Shown here in pieces: positions 1-10,500 of a DNA stretch of 64,000 bases. The position numbers and the translations under genes were made by a program. This stretch comes from Eretmocerus hayati (lineage: Eukaryota; Arthropoda; Insecta; Hymenoptera; Aphelinidae): assembly GCA_029851415.1 (NCBI GenBank), contig CM056742.1, positions 84,744,748-84,808,747 on the forward strand, in the 5' to 3' direction. The stretch's first letter is position 1. Every line of letters starts with the position of its first letter. The notes beneath the pieces are model-generated. The model did no database searches, was not told the DNA's origin, and saw nothing but the letters and a program-made list of their open reading frames with translations.

Positions 1-17
1 CCTTTCTTCCTCTTTCT
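1..17 (-). promoter_or_regulatory. Polypurine-tract-like sequence at window edge
   Basis: Read on the minus strand these bases are almost pure purine (AGAAAGAGGAAGAAAGG). They lie downstream of the last gene of the large minus-strand retroelement. In LTR elements a polypurine tract sits just before the 3' LTR, so the 3' LTR may begin just outside the window. The placement is inferred, because no LTR is visible here. Confidence 0.3.
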
Positions 18-22
18 AAAAA

Positions 23-45
23 GATGTCGAGTGGCGCTCGACATC
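23..45. other. Perfect 9-bp hairpin followed by T-run
   Basis: GATGTCGAG and CTCGACATC are perfect inverted repeats around a TGGCG loop. On the minus strand the hairpin is followed by TTTTT. It sits about 100 bases downstream of the glycoprotein stop. The role is unknown: an RNA 3'-end structure is possible. The loop and arm include AGTGGCGC, a string that recurs in the 51-bp repeats at 40.43-40.56 kb. Confidence 0.45.
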
Positions 46-144
46 ACACCTCCAGCGTTAAACGGTTAGTTCTAGTTGATTTTTCAATTTAGAAATAAAC
101 GTATGCCTCAGCTCGAATACGCTACAGACCGAATCCACGCAACC

Positions 145-2151
145 TTAGGGTGGACTCAGGTTATATCCGGCGACATTACGCGGCACAGTCATGGATGGGG
201 TATGCTCTGCCAGATCGGGGTAAACCTCAGGCTTGTAAGGTGCGGTGGGGGGTAAGAGGGGTTCTTTTGAGGGTTGTTCGAGAACGGCCAAAGGAGTTTC
301 GGGTGGGGAATCTTCGCGGGGTGGTTGGCATGCTATGAGGAGGCAGTGGACAAGAGAGCTCCAAATGGCTCCCAGCAGATGAAATGACCAACCGAACACG
401 GAATGTAAAGTGTAACCGCGGATAATTATATCCACGATGGCTTTGATGAGGTGGAGGATCATGAAGATAGCTATCACGCCGGCGCTAGCGGTACCAAAAG
501 TCATGAACCGGTCCCACAACTTATTCCAGGTGGATTGCGCCAACCGATTTACAGCTTCTTCGTTCAAAAGTTTGAATAGCGAGCCTTCAGCACTAGAAAC
601 AGGCTGACCATGGAGTTCTCTGGCAAGGTCGTTTAGATGACCACTACGGTCCAACGGGAACATGATATGATCTCTGAGATCGCTGAGGTCCTTCAGGGTA
701 TAGATTCCGGATGTCGCGAGTCCTTCGGGGCTTACGTATTTCCAGGAAGATTTCGTCATGGGTTTGATCATGGTAGGGGGTTTTGCTTCGGTTGGACGTG
801 GGAGGATCTTATACCATTGATCACCGACAAAATAATAGGTGGGGAGTAAAGTGTTGCAGGAAATTTCAGTGCCTTTTGATTTTAAAATGTGGGTACGGGG
901 TTGTAGAAATAGGGTATGATTCTTGTGGGATACTTGTAACTCGGCATAGCAACTAGTGCCGTGTTCGACGCGAACCTCGATCGGGATGCACTTGACGACA
1001 TGAACAACTTCGCCAGTAGCTACAGCCATGTAACCGGGTCCTTTCATGAAACTGTATGCAAATTCATCGGGGGCCTGAGTCGCGATGGCCAAGAGATTCC
1101 GTATGATTTGCCTTTCTAACTCACAACGATGCAGAATGACGTCGCGATACAGTTGAGCGTATTGGAAACGCATCCATTTTTCAACGAACACGAATTTGGA
1201 ATTTACGTATGAAAACAAATCGATATTCTGTGAGTCAATCGGTTTCTGGTTGGCGAAACTCTGTCCCTTGACCGTTTCAAAAATCACTAACTCAGGATGT
1301 TCAGTTCGCATCACATTATATCCACACACACTCTCATTCCCTTTTACAGTTAACGCAAAAGTAAAATCCTTAGAGTTGATTGAATATATAACTTCAGACA
1401 CTCGATCACCATTATTCGCTAACTTATGGGCCAGACCTTCGTACAATATTCCATAACGATTGAACCCACAGGGGTCTTGCGGAAGAGGGCTCAAATAGGT
1501 TTGCCCTCCGGCCATATCTGTACATGAACCGTCAGTAAGGGTGCACACAGTACCAGACTTTAGGATTAGCTGGTTCTTCTCGAGCCGTACGGATGCGATT
1601 TGAGTGGATAAAGTCACCGTGATTGAAGCTTGTACGAAAACATCGCTCCATGAACCGTAAGGGTCAGAATAACCAGCCCCGCTACAGACACCATCGCCAT
1701 CTACTCGTCCAGCTAGGAGCATAGACCGTTAGGTTGGTAGTCCGTTGGCTTTCAACCGGTCAATAACTTGATTACCACCCAAAATCAAAGTGCCGGTACG
1801 ATGTGCATCCTTACAGGTTTGTGCATTCAATTCCTGCACGTATCCATTAGATTGCCCATGAGCCACAGCGGAATTGTGACTGAACATTGCACAATGGGTT
1901 ACTGTTCTGGTAATTTCCACTTTGCATTGATATACGTCGACCTCGTGGAACTCGTTGATCTGCAACAATTGGACGTAACGGTCGACTACGTCGACTTTAG
2001 TCTCCGGGAGGTCGCATTCATCTACGTCTAACAAGGACAGCGTGGTCACGTTCAAGGATCGAGATCCACAGTCATATCCAATCAGGGCATCCGCTGCGGG
2101 GACTAAGGCTACTAATGATACGCACAGGAATACGAAACCCTGAATCATCAT
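145..2151 (-). pseudogene. Chuvirus-like envelope glycoprotein, one in-frame stop
   Basis: This is a glycoprotein gene of the type found in Jingchuvirales (chuviruses) and in retroelements that acquired such an envelope. It would mediate membrane attachment and fusion. The first ATG is at 2151-2149; the frame is open slightly further upstream through a TTG. The N-terminus is a hydrophobic signal peptide, followed by a Cys-rich ectodomain starting GYDCGS. A long ectodomain with several N-glycosylation sites follows, then a transmembrane segment around residues 408-432 of the second part (GVIAIFMILHLIKAIVDI) and a proline-rich cytoplasmic tail. A single TAA at 1731-1729 divides it: 146 codons come before it and a 525-codon open stretch after, in the same frame. 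No other break is seen. Family assignment is by recognition of the overall pattern. The stop is either a nonsense mutation or read through; decay is more likely. Confidence 0.7.
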
Positions 2152-2163
2152 CTTCACGCCTTT

Positions 2164-2186
2164 CTGCAACAGACAACACCGTGAGC
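2164..2186 (-). promoter_or_regulatory. Probable 3' splice site for the chuvirus-like env
   Basis: On the minus strand a pyrimidine-rich run ending in TGTTGTCTGTTGCAG lies 13 bases before the first ATG of the glycoprotein. Envelope genes of errantiviruses and retroviruses are expressed from a spliced subgenomic RNA, so an acceptor here fits. The donor was not identified. Confidence 0.4.
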
Positions 2187-2273
2187 TTTCTTTACAATAG
2201 TGGCAAAAACGAAAAAAATTTTGATTGTGTTCAAGTGTAGTGAAAGTGTGTGTATTGTACCAGTCCCCTTTTT

Positions 2274-2312
2274 TATATATATATATATATTTTTATATAT
2301 ATATATATATAT
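2274..2312. repeat. TA microsatellite
   Basis: Two runs of (TA)n are separated by TTTT and followed by a T-run. This is simple sequence between the glycoprotein gene and the inverted-repeat elements. Confidence 0.9.
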
Positions 2313-2314
2313 TT

Positions 2315-2603
2315 TTTTTGCAACTGTGTGCGCGAAGTTGTAAAAAAATGAGACTTCTCTTCATTATTTACAGTGCGAGAAGTAATGCGTGAATGACTTC
2401 TCGCACAGTTTTACATTTACGCACTGGTGAAATGTGCGTAAATGTAACTTCTCGCTCTAGTGCATTTTCATTCACGCACAGTTCCAAAATATGATGTCAC
2501 GTCATCCCTTTGAATTTGGCCTTTCTTGAAAACTTCGTTTCCAAGATAATCTTGCTCGGACAGTGGTGCATTTAATTACAACTTCGCGCACAGTTGCAAA
2601 AAA
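2315..2603. mobile_element. Possible MITE or foldback element with ~25-bp terminal inverted repeats
   Basis: TTTTGCAACTGTG...GCGAAGTTGTA at 2316-2342 is repeated as its reverse complement at 2577-2601, differing by a 2-base insertion. The interior holds further dyads of GTGCGAGAAG / CTTCTCGCAC and GTGCGTAAA / TTTACGCAC. It has no ORF. The architecture is that of a non-autonomous terminal-inverted-repeat element. No target duplication was confirmed. Confidence 0.5.
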
Positions 2604-2862
2604 TAGTATACGCAACACGTGCGAGAAGTTTCCGCACACGTTGCCAACTCGCGCGAGAAGTAACATTTACGCACACTTCGAAACTTCTCGCACACCTAGA
2701 AGTACATATTTACGCACGCTCGCTTCGCGAGCATGCGTAAATGTGTTCTTCTGGGTGTGCGAGAAGTTTCGAAGTGTGCGTAAATGTTACTTCTTGCACT
2801 CGTTTGGCAACTTGTGCGGAAATTGACCTTCTCGCACTTGTTACGTAATATACTATTTTTTT
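2598..2862. repeat. Long near-perfect palindrome, ~130-bp arms, 3-nt loop
   Basis: The left arm at 2598-2723 and the right arm at 2727-2862 are reverse complements with few mismatches and a short insertion in the right arm. The centre is GCTCGC-TTC-GCGAGC. Each arm carries the same GTGCGAGAAG and GTGCGTAAA words as the adjacent 2315-2603 element, so the two probably belong to one foldback family. Confidence 0.75.
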
Positions 2863-3078
2863 ACAATTATTTTTATCCAGTTTTTTTTTTTTTTGAAAAC
2901 ATGAAAAAAAGAAAAAAAAGATGAAGAATTAGAAATTTAGTGACGGGAAATGAAAGGGAAAAAAAATGAAAATTTCGTTGACAAACTATACTTGTCGCCA
3001 AACGTCATATGCTATGTATTGTTTGTTCGTCTTCCCTTCCCCCCCTTTTTTTTTAAATTTCATGAAAACGCGATTCTC

Positions 3079-3549
3079 TTAGTCGCGTTCCTCCCTTATG
3101 AGATAATCCTTTTTGGGCCTCATATAATTATCAGGATGAGAGCCCTGGATCATTTGGGCCCGGGCGAGAATTTTCCTACGTCGTGATCTCCAGGGTTCCA
3201 CGGATATGGCGCCCCGTACTGTATAGAGGTGTTCGCCGCACAGGTGAAGGGAAATCTCGTCCCGGTATATTCGAACATTAAGGGTGTTCACGCCCTGATG
3301 TACTTGTAGATCCGCATATTTTGGTCGAGGGTCTTGAAATATTCCGTTATTGGGTGCGGAATTTCCCTCTATATCCGGAAATGGTCCGTGGTTGTAATCA
3401 TGATACAACCATTTGAACCCGTACTGGTCGTCGTTAACGACCCAATCTTCTTCTCCCCACCAATTTCGGTCGTTGTTTATTCGATTTTCCGTCCGGTGTT
3501 CTCTTAGGGCTTTGAGATAATACGCCCTGGTGTTGACGTAACTTCCCAT
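3079..3549 (-). CDS. Small accessory ORF W1 (unknown function)
   Basis: This 156-codon ORF starts at an ATG at 3549. The product is not recognised. It is rich in Trp, Tyr, Asn and Asp and lacks a signal peptide or membrane segment. Its N-terminal half resembles W2 at 5296-5652: both have an Arg/Glu-rich start, a conserved ND...W, then a (D)D-x-YG-x-x-WL motif. The C-terminal part (IYRDEISLHLCGEHLY) loosely resembles a stretch of the P-family copy at 13.7-14.3 kb (HFHLDLCGERVYYL), which hints at distant kinship. It lies on the same strand as gag-pol-env, between the two envelope genes. A basic patch (RSRRRK) is present near the C-terminus. Confidence 0.55.
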   Translation of the reverse strand: MGSYVNTRAYYLKALREHRTENRINNDRNWWGEEDWVVNDDQYGFKWLYHDYNHGPFPDIEGNSAPNNGIFQDPRPKYADLQVHQGVNTLNVRIYRDEISLHLCGEHLYTVRGAISVEPWRSRRRKILARAQMIQGSHPDNYMRPKKDYLIREERD

Positions 3550-4678
3550 TTTCTTTTGTTTGACCTATTTGGTGGAAGAAGCAAATTTTTAATGCAATGC
3601 CACTAGTGAGTTGGCAACGTAATTTTGAAGAGTCAATATCTTATTGGAGGAAAATTTTTGCCAGTTAGCTTTTAATCGCGAAACGAAGATCCCATAACCT
3701 GTAAGTAAGGATAACTGTTTAGGGATAGGAGTACTGGAATCTAATTACTATTAATCTAACCGAAGTCTTTATTTGTTAACCGATCCCTACTTATATTTGA
3801 GAGTGTCAAATCTAGATCGCGACCTTTTAGAATTAGAATTTTTATTCTACGGGCGTGAAAATAGGTAATTATGTTTACGATGATGACAGAAGCGTTCCTC
3901 TGACAAAAATTATTTCAAGTTGACATTCATTCTGAATCCTATGTCGCGACTCTGGAATTCTAATTTTAGTTATTTCCAACAAATTAATTCGTGGACAATA
4001 ATTATTAGTAATGAAGGGCTTGGTCCCTAATCACCCCATCGTCGTTTTCCTGTGAACGAGTGTTAGTTTAAGTACAGTGAAACTAATTGGGCTTATATTT
4101 TCACTGGAGGTATTCTTTCTGGTTCGCCCAAGTGGTGGCAGACGGTGGAAGCACTAAGCATTTTAGGGAAATGACATTAAATCCGCCGTCAACTATTCAT
4201 GGAATTATAGCAATTCTCGATGAGATGTTCTACTTTATTGATTAACGATCCCGAGCTATTGGAGGAAACTCTAGGTAAACAAGTTTTTTCTACGTTCGCA
4301 AGCCAAAAGTGAGTACTTATTTTATTACATTACCTCCGCGATTTCAAATCATTCTTTTCAAATCCTAAAAATGTTACCATGTTAGTGCCGCGACGGGAGT
4401 GCCGATATTTTATTCGCGAGTGCCGATATTAATTTTTCTCCTACTGATTAAGGAGCGGCGATACTGGACAATACAGTCCTAGTTCAGCCGCAGAACTAAT
4501 CGGTGAGAAGTCTCTTCAGTCAGGGGTCTCGTTTGTTCGCCGCAAGTTTAGGTACATCTATTATCATCACCGATTTTGTCCATTTTGGAATAATAAAGTA
4601 GAGCAATTCTCGATAAATTTCAATGTTACATTAGCCACCAACCCCGAGTTATTGGAGGAGACTGCAGGCTCGAAAGAT

Positions 4679-4712
<34 letters not shown>

Positions 4713-5295
4713 GGTGTTGATTTGTAAATGATGATTTATAATAACCAATTCATTATACAATTGTCCCAAATATTTTTACTTGATCATTATATTGCTTATC
4801 TTCGAAGTATTTTTTATTGAGTGCTACGATATGTTGCAAATAATGGTTCGATCATCCTTTTTCTTCAGGCATGACCCACACACATGAATTAGTTAATGAT
4901 TAATTATAAAATAATGAAAACACACACACATACATACATTGTTATATGAATAATATTTCGAATAGTACAACAATTTTGGAGCAGAGCTGGCGGGATCGTG
5001 CAAGTTATTGTGATTATCGAAAGAGGGAGAAAAAAAAATTTTCCCATATTAATAAATGATCCCGACCCATCGTAGGAAACTCCGGGTTTCCGGGCTTATT
5101 ATCAAGCGTAGAATCCCGCGGAAAGGTGGCTCCCAAGGGGTTTAATTACTTGAGACGGGACGATCAAATTATCCAAAATTACACCTGCCCCGTAGGTCGT
5201 GGGATCAAGACCGAGATTTTCTGCAACCACAAATAATCATCCGGTTGGTGTTTTTCCAGATAATCGTCCTGATTATTAGTTATTTATTAATTAAC
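3550..5295. other. Non-coding spacer with a thrice-repeated motif
   Basis: No ORF is supported in this AT-rich stretch. A motif close to CCCGAGYTATTGGAGGAAACT appears at about 4248, 4648 and 5057, roughly 400 bases apart. The first two copies share GCAATTCTCGAT about 50 bases earlier. These look like diverged tandem copies. A 28-base T-run lies at 4682-4709. Confidence 0.45.
4682..4709 (-). repeat. 28-nt poly(A) tract in minus sense
   Basis: An uninterrupted run of 28 T on the plus strand is poly(A) in the direction of transcription of the genes here. It lies about 590 bases downstream of the W2 stop. It could be the tail of a retrocopied RNA or a simple repeat. Confidence 0.8.
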
Positions 5296-5652
5296 CTAAA
5301 CGTGTTCTGCAAACAGGCTCGTCAGGTCCCATACATCCCAGGCATATGGCTTCTCGTCTTCGTGAGGCGAAATGCCTTTATCACTAAAAAAATAATTATC
5401 TTCGCGATCAAATCGACGAGATAGGCGTGTTATAACCCAATGATTGAAATCGATTCTCTCGTAGCGGGGTTTTGTATAACCGGGCGTGATCGGAGCGCCT
5501 GAGTGGAGCCACAATATTCCGTATGCGTCATCTTCGAAACCTTCCCCATTGATCCAGAAGGCGTCGTTCCGAAGTCTGCTTTCCTTCCTATTGGTTCTTG
5601 TCTCCATCCATCGTGTGTAACTGACGAGGGAGAACACGTAACGGGGTCTCAT
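5296..5652 (-). CDS. Small accessory ORF W2 (unknown function)
   Basis: This 118-codon ORF has an ATG at 5652. The product is not recognised. The first 55 residues parallel W1: an Arg/Glu-rich segment, RNDAFWI, then DDAYGILWLH. The C-terminal half (RRFDREDNYFFSDKGI) also resembles the core of P-family copy P3 (RHFLREDNFGFFIDDFTL), so W and P proteins may share a domain; this is a by-eye similarity only. It has no signal peptide or membrane segment. It sits between poly(A) tracts at 5707-5738 and 4682-4709, directly after the F-like env. Confidence 0.5.
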   Translation of the reverse strand: MRPRYVFSLVSYTRWMETRTNRKESRLRNDAFWINGEGFEDDAYGILWLHSGAPITPGYTKPRYERIDFNHWVITRLSRRFDREDNYFFSDKGISPHEDEKPYAWDVWDLTSLFAEHV

Positions 5653-5701
5653 ACTGTTTCCTATTAATAATGATATTATCTTAGCTGAATTTTCTTATAC
5701 A

Positions 5702-5706
<5 letters not shown>

Positions 5707-5738
<32 letters not shown>
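5707..5738 (-). repeat. 32-nt poly(A) tract in minus sense after env
   Basis: A run of 32 T on the plus strand, poly(A) in the transcribed sense, lies 62 bases after the env stop. Its placement shortly after a stop codon resembles a genomically encoded poly(A) tail. Confidence 0.8.
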
Positions 5739-5741
<3 letters not shown>

Positions 5742-5800
5742 ATAATAAAAGGATTATTCTAACAGGAGTAGGATCTAGGTATGGAATGTAGGGAGTGGAA

Positions 5801-7465
5801 CTAGGTTAGGATCTTCCCGCGTTCTGAATTATAATTCTCCGACGATTTGAGTCGTGTCATTTCGATTTCCGCACCAGAAACCGTTATAGCTTCGGGACCG
5901 GAAATATCATTACGTGGCATTGCATGAGTGTCGGCGTCAGCGCTACTGTAAATTTCGCTGACCCTTCTTATATTTTCGTCCAGTTGTCGCGCCATCAGGC
6001 GGATTAATTCGGGTTGGATCAAGGCTATACTGGGCCTAGTAGGTGTGGGCCGGGCCTTTATTCTATATACGATTACCACTGCCATTACACTAACGATAAT
6101 AATAAGTGCTTCGGTAAGGTGTGATCTTATAAATACGTAGCAAGCTCCCAGCGTCTCCACTAAGCGGTCCGCACGTATTTCCGGCTTTGGAATTTGGGGT
6201 ATGCAAGGAGCAGTCAATCGCTCGCCCTGTTCAGGACCGAGTAATCGACCCTCAACGGTAATTGCTTGGCAGCCTTTTTTCAATTTTAGAATTCCTAGCG
6301 AAGTAAGATGGTGAATGGTATCATTCTCGTCGTTACAAGATATAGTCACGGAACCACCGGAAGGGCTCGAATAGATCCACTCGGGTGTTCTGGTTAAATG
6401 GATCCAAGTGGTGAAATTTCGGTGGTAATTAACAACTGGGCAATTTGAGAGATCGGGTGACTCTTTTGAAGCTACAATAGTGGCTTCACAAGACGATTGG
6501 TAGAATCTAGGTGTATAAGGGCAACGTACTCCCAAAGGTGAGATTGCGCACGAATCTACCTCGTCCAAAAAGGCATGTGAGAACTTTTTACAATTGATTG
6601 CTAGAAATCGTCCTCGAGGAATAATGCTGGTCACAAAGTCTGGGCTCTTTGGAACCGGTATCGAATAAATTTGATATAAGGAATATACGGCATGGTGGTA
6701 TAAAGGTACTCTCACGATGAACACGAAAGTATCTCCCGAATTAAATAGTTGTACTTGACTCAATTGGTCATAAAGTTGGGGCGAGGTCTCTTTATCCTGA
6801 TTTTCCCGTTTAAGGTCAACCCTCAAACGGTTCAACAGGGTCATATTGAGTAAATCTAGACTTAGTTTGTTTTGACCGGTGACTTCGACAATGTTCGCAA
6901 GTTGCGAGTATGCTAAGACATGCCGGCGTAGCAGGTCCTCCATGGACTCAGTCCAGGGTTTGACCTTTTCTAGGGTGTTGTTATCTCGCGAAATTTGATG
7001 ATGGAGATTTTCTGTGTGGTCAGTAAGATTCTCTAGCTCCCAGAGGAGGTTAGAGAATGAGTTGGGGTGAATTTCGATGATTTTATCGGGGATACGGGTT
7101 AACTGTTGTATTTCTTCGGAGTTTGCATCGGGGTATGGTAGAATGATTTCGAGATGGTCGAGATAAGCATTGGCAGAGTCTAAATGGGGTTGAAGATATT
7201 GTAATTGTTCGTGTTGCATTTGACAGTCACGAGTCTGATTGTAGCATTCTCTCTTCACTCTGGCTATCTTGAGAGCGATGGTATCACCCTGATGTCTAAG
7301 CGGTTTCAGAGGTATCGTAGTCTTTCCTGTCCAAAAATGGGATACGAACTTGACTCGATTTATGAATTGGAAATAAATTCCGGGGTTATCAACTATCTCT
7401 TGTAATCTTGACTGAGTGTAGCTGGCAGTGGTAAGAAGACTCAGACCTATCCAGAGGACGTGCAT
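5801..7465 (-). CDS. env: F-like envelope protein (insect errantivirus / baculovirus F family)
   Basis: This envelope protein has about 554 residues counted from the ATG at 7465. That ATG was chosen because it starts a signal peptide (MHVLWIGLSLLTTAS) and follows a splice-acceptor-like TTTTGTTTCAG. The frame is open about 100 codons further upstream, but that part overlaps pol and lacks envelope character. A helical, heptad-rich segment fills the first half, followed by the typical F-like stretch (FIVRVPLYHHAVYSLYQIYS) and a Cys-rich domain ending GILKLKKGCQAI. A transmembrane segment (ALIIIVSVMAVVIVY) lies about 90 residues from the end, then a cytoplasmic tail. No clear furin site or fusion peptide is seen near the N-terminus, so that part may be missing or diverged. 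The ORF is intact. It follows pol as in errantiviruses. Confidence 0.75.
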   Translation of the reverse strand: MHVLWIGLSLLTTASYTQSRLQEIVDNPGIYFQFINRVKFVSHFWTGKTTIPLKPLRHQGDTIALKIARVKRECYNQTRDCQMQHEQLQYLQPHLDSANAYLDHLEIILPYPDANSEEIQQLTRIPDKIIEIHPNSFSNLLWELENLTDHTENLHHQISRDNNTLEKVKPWTESMEDLLRRHVLAYSQLANIVEVTGQNKLSLDLLNMTLLNRLRVDLKRENQDKETSPQLYDQLSQVQLFNSGDTFVFIVRVPLYHHAVYSLYQIYSIPVPKSPDFVTSIIPRGRFLAINCKKFSHAFLDEVDSCAISPLGVRCPYTPRFYQSSCEATIVASKESPDLSNCPVVNYHRNFTTWIHLTRTPEWIYSSPSGGSVTISCNDENDTIHHLTSLGILKLKKGCQAITVEGRLLGPEQGERLTAPCIPQIPKPEIRADRLVETLGACYVFIRSHLTEALIIIVSVMAVVIVYRIKARPTPTRPSIALIQPELIRLMARQLDENIRRVSEIYSSADADTHAMPRNDISGPEAITVSGAEIEMTRLKSSENYNSERGKILT

Positions 7466-7481
7466 TCTCCCCACCTCTTTT

Positions 7482-7500
7482 CTGAAACAAAACACACCTG
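7482..7500 (-). promoter_or_regulatory. Probable 3' splice site for env
   Basis: Minus-strand GGTGTGTTTTGTTTCAG|AAAAG lies 17 bases before the env ATG and just after the pol stop. This matches the spliced env arrangement known in errantiviruses. The donor was not located. Confidence 0.5.
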
Positions 7501-7550
7501 TCATAAACATCGGCGTCTGCGGAAGGTCTCGATGGGATGCGTGTTCTGAT

Positions 7551-10500
7551 TTACTCTCCCGTGGTCGTTCGTTTACGTCCTCGTTTGCCCTTCTCCACGG
7601 CGACTCCGTGATTAATGTGCGATATCCTGACTCGATTAGTATGTACGATCTTACTAGAGTTCTTGTGCTGAATTTTAATGTTATGTTTACCGAGGACTTC
7701 GAGGATTTTATGCGGGCCGGAATAGTGGTTCCCGAATTTCCCGGGTTTGGGTCCCAAGAGCAGGGAAACATGGTCTCCGACTTTGAAATTCTTTGGGTTC
7801 GTTTTCTGATCGTAATATCTTTTGGCTCTATATTTCGAGGCCAGAAGATTGTCGTATGCCAGTTTATGTATCCCGGTCAATCGCGTCACGAGATCTACAA
7901 TGTAATTTTTATAAGTCGGGACAATGTCACCTTCGCGCAGTGGTTCGTTGGACGGTAGCCGTGCTAACCTGCCAAAAACAACCTCGTAAGGAGTGTGCTT
8001 TGTGCTTCCCTGCACACAGGTATTATAATTTAGCATGGCCACCTCAATCCACTCATCCCACTCCTGATCTGCGTTAGCGTATTGTTTTAAAAATTCTGCG
8101 AGCGCGTGATGTGATCTTTCCAAACTTCCGTTTGATTGGGGGTGAAACGCGGTGGTTTTTACCCTTTTAATGCGGAAACGACGCGCTACTCTTTCCATTA
8201 ATTTGCTCAGAAAATTTCGGCCCTGGTCGGTCAAAATAACTTTTGGTGCCCCAAAGATGCAAATGAATCTTTTAACGAACACATCTGCAATGGTAGTGGC
8301 TAGGGTGTTTGTTAAAGGAAAAGCTAGGCAGAATTTTGATAGTTGATCTTGCATGGTTAGTATGTACTCATTTCCGGTTTTTGATTTGGGCACGGGCCCG
8401 ACGATATCCATGGCTATTTTATCGAAGGTGTTTCCCGGCGTGTCGGTTATTACCATCGGCTGTTTAGTTTTTAGCCTAACGAGTTTTTTCAACTGACAAT
8501 TAATACATTGCTGAATTCTACGTTGGATATCATCTTTGAGTCCTTCCCAAAAATAATTTTGCCTAATCCTATTAAACGTTTTGGAAACTCCTCTGTGCCC
8601 ACCTATCGGGGAGACGTGCAACTCTTGGAAAATGTCGTCACGCTTTTCCGGGCTGACATAGGTCAGAGTTCCATTACATACTATGATCTTAATTCCGGAA
8701 CCCTTGAAAACGCGGTCAAGTAAATTAAGAATTTCGGCCCAGTCTAAATTCTCTATATACTTACTCTTAGCAATACTTATTTCTTTTTGTTCTTTTCGTA
8801 TCAGTATTTCTTTCAACACGGATAGGGTATCAAATACGTTCCTAAGGATAGAACCTAACGATACTTGTTCCGAGCCCCTAACGCATAAACAATAATAATG
8901 TTTCTTATTACCTATATCCGTAAGTTTGACCTCTCCTATCTCTAGATTATTATCTACGTTTATCCTAACTGCTTTGAGGAGCGCGGCGGCTCCATTATCA
9001 CAAGCTTGCCACGAGCGAGTCACGAAGCACATTACATTTCCTTCTCGGTATTGTATGGCTTCTTTAGTTTGAACTATGAATCTATGACCTCTCAGGGAGA
9101 TCGCGTCGGAAGAGTTGTTTGCCAATACGGCTGGTTCAGGCTCTCCTTCAACGATATCTTCCTGGCCTGGTCCCAAAACTCGGTTGTGAACAACTGACAT
9201 ATTGTTCGCACAATCGGTTTGTTGGTCTTCTGGTGTTGGTACGGATATCGGGAGAGGGATTTTCAATACCGGTTCCTCATTTGGTGGCATAACGTCAACA
9301 GAAATGGGCTCGGGAGGCGGTTCATTACGCGCAGCGAGTGTTTCGGCGGCTCTCGCTACTTCTCGGGCGATTTCTTCCTCTTTCTTCCTACGGGCTCTGG
9401 TGACGATATTGCACTCGGTAGCCTCAGGTGGGTTTCGCGACAGCGCGTCAGCGTTGACGTTGAGTTTGCCAGCCTTATAAATCACCTCGTAATCATACTC
9501 AGAAAGCTTAAACCGCCATTTCTGGACACGGGTGTTCAGATCGGCTGATTTGAACCAAGTAAGTGGTTGGTGGTCAGTGACAAAAGTAATTTTGCGACCA
9601 TACACGTAAGATTTGAAGGTTTTCACGCAGTGAATCATAGCCAAAGCTTCTTTTTCGTAAACTTCATAATTCAGTTCGGGTCCGCGCAGTACCCGTGAAG
9701 TGTACGCTATCGGACGATCTTCGCCGATTTTCCCTTGGGATAATTTACCTCCCACAGCGTATCCTGAAGCATCTGTGGTGATAATATAGGGGGCGTTTAG
9801 GTCGGGGAACTGTAAAACAGGCGCAGTACAGAGTGCTTCTCGAAGCACATCAAATGCTTGTTGAGCCTCATTGGTCCATTCGAAGTCGACGTCTTTTTGA
9901 AGCAGTTTAGTGAGAGGTTTGGCAATTTTCGTGAAATCTTTGATGAACCGGCGGTAATAACCAGCCAGTCCCAGGAATCCTCGCACATTTCTCACGGTTT
10001 TTGGGCGTGGAAAGTCTTTCACGGCTGAAATCTTTTTGGGGTCCGGTTTGAGTCCTTCTTCACTCAAAACGTGTCCCAAATAAGATACCTCTCTTTTGAG
10101 AAAATCGCACTTATCGGTCTGTAATTTGAGACTGGCTTTTCGGAGTCTCTCAAATAGTGTGGTCATCTTTTCTTCATGCTCTTCGAGCGTTTTTGAGTAA
10201 ACCACTATGTCGTCTAAGTAAACGAATAAAATAACGCCTTGCAACCCTTTTAGGACCTCGTCCATAAATCGCTGGAAGGTGGGGGGAGCATTCTTTAAGC
10301 CGAAAGGCATCCTAGCAAATTCAAAATGGCCGAACGGCGTACTGAATGCAGTCTTGAATGCGTCCTTAGGGTCCATGTGAATTTGATGGAATCCTGAAGC
10401 GAGATCTAGTACGGAATAATACCTAGCTCCGCCCACTTGATCCAGGATTTCGGTTATGTTCGGCATAGGGTAAGCGTCACCTATAGTTTTTTCGTTCAGG

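Noticed and set aside
1729..1792. A 63-nt intron removing the glycoprotein stop (GTAATC...CTCCTAG with a CTAAC branch-like word)
   Set aside because: The bases on both sides of the stop, and across it, still read as continuous glycoprotein-like sequence, so the segment looks like exon with a nonsense codon.
7466..7771. N-terminal ~100 codons of the env frame as part of Env
   Set aside because: They overlap pol in another frame, lie before a splice-acceptor-like site, and precede a clear signal peptide.
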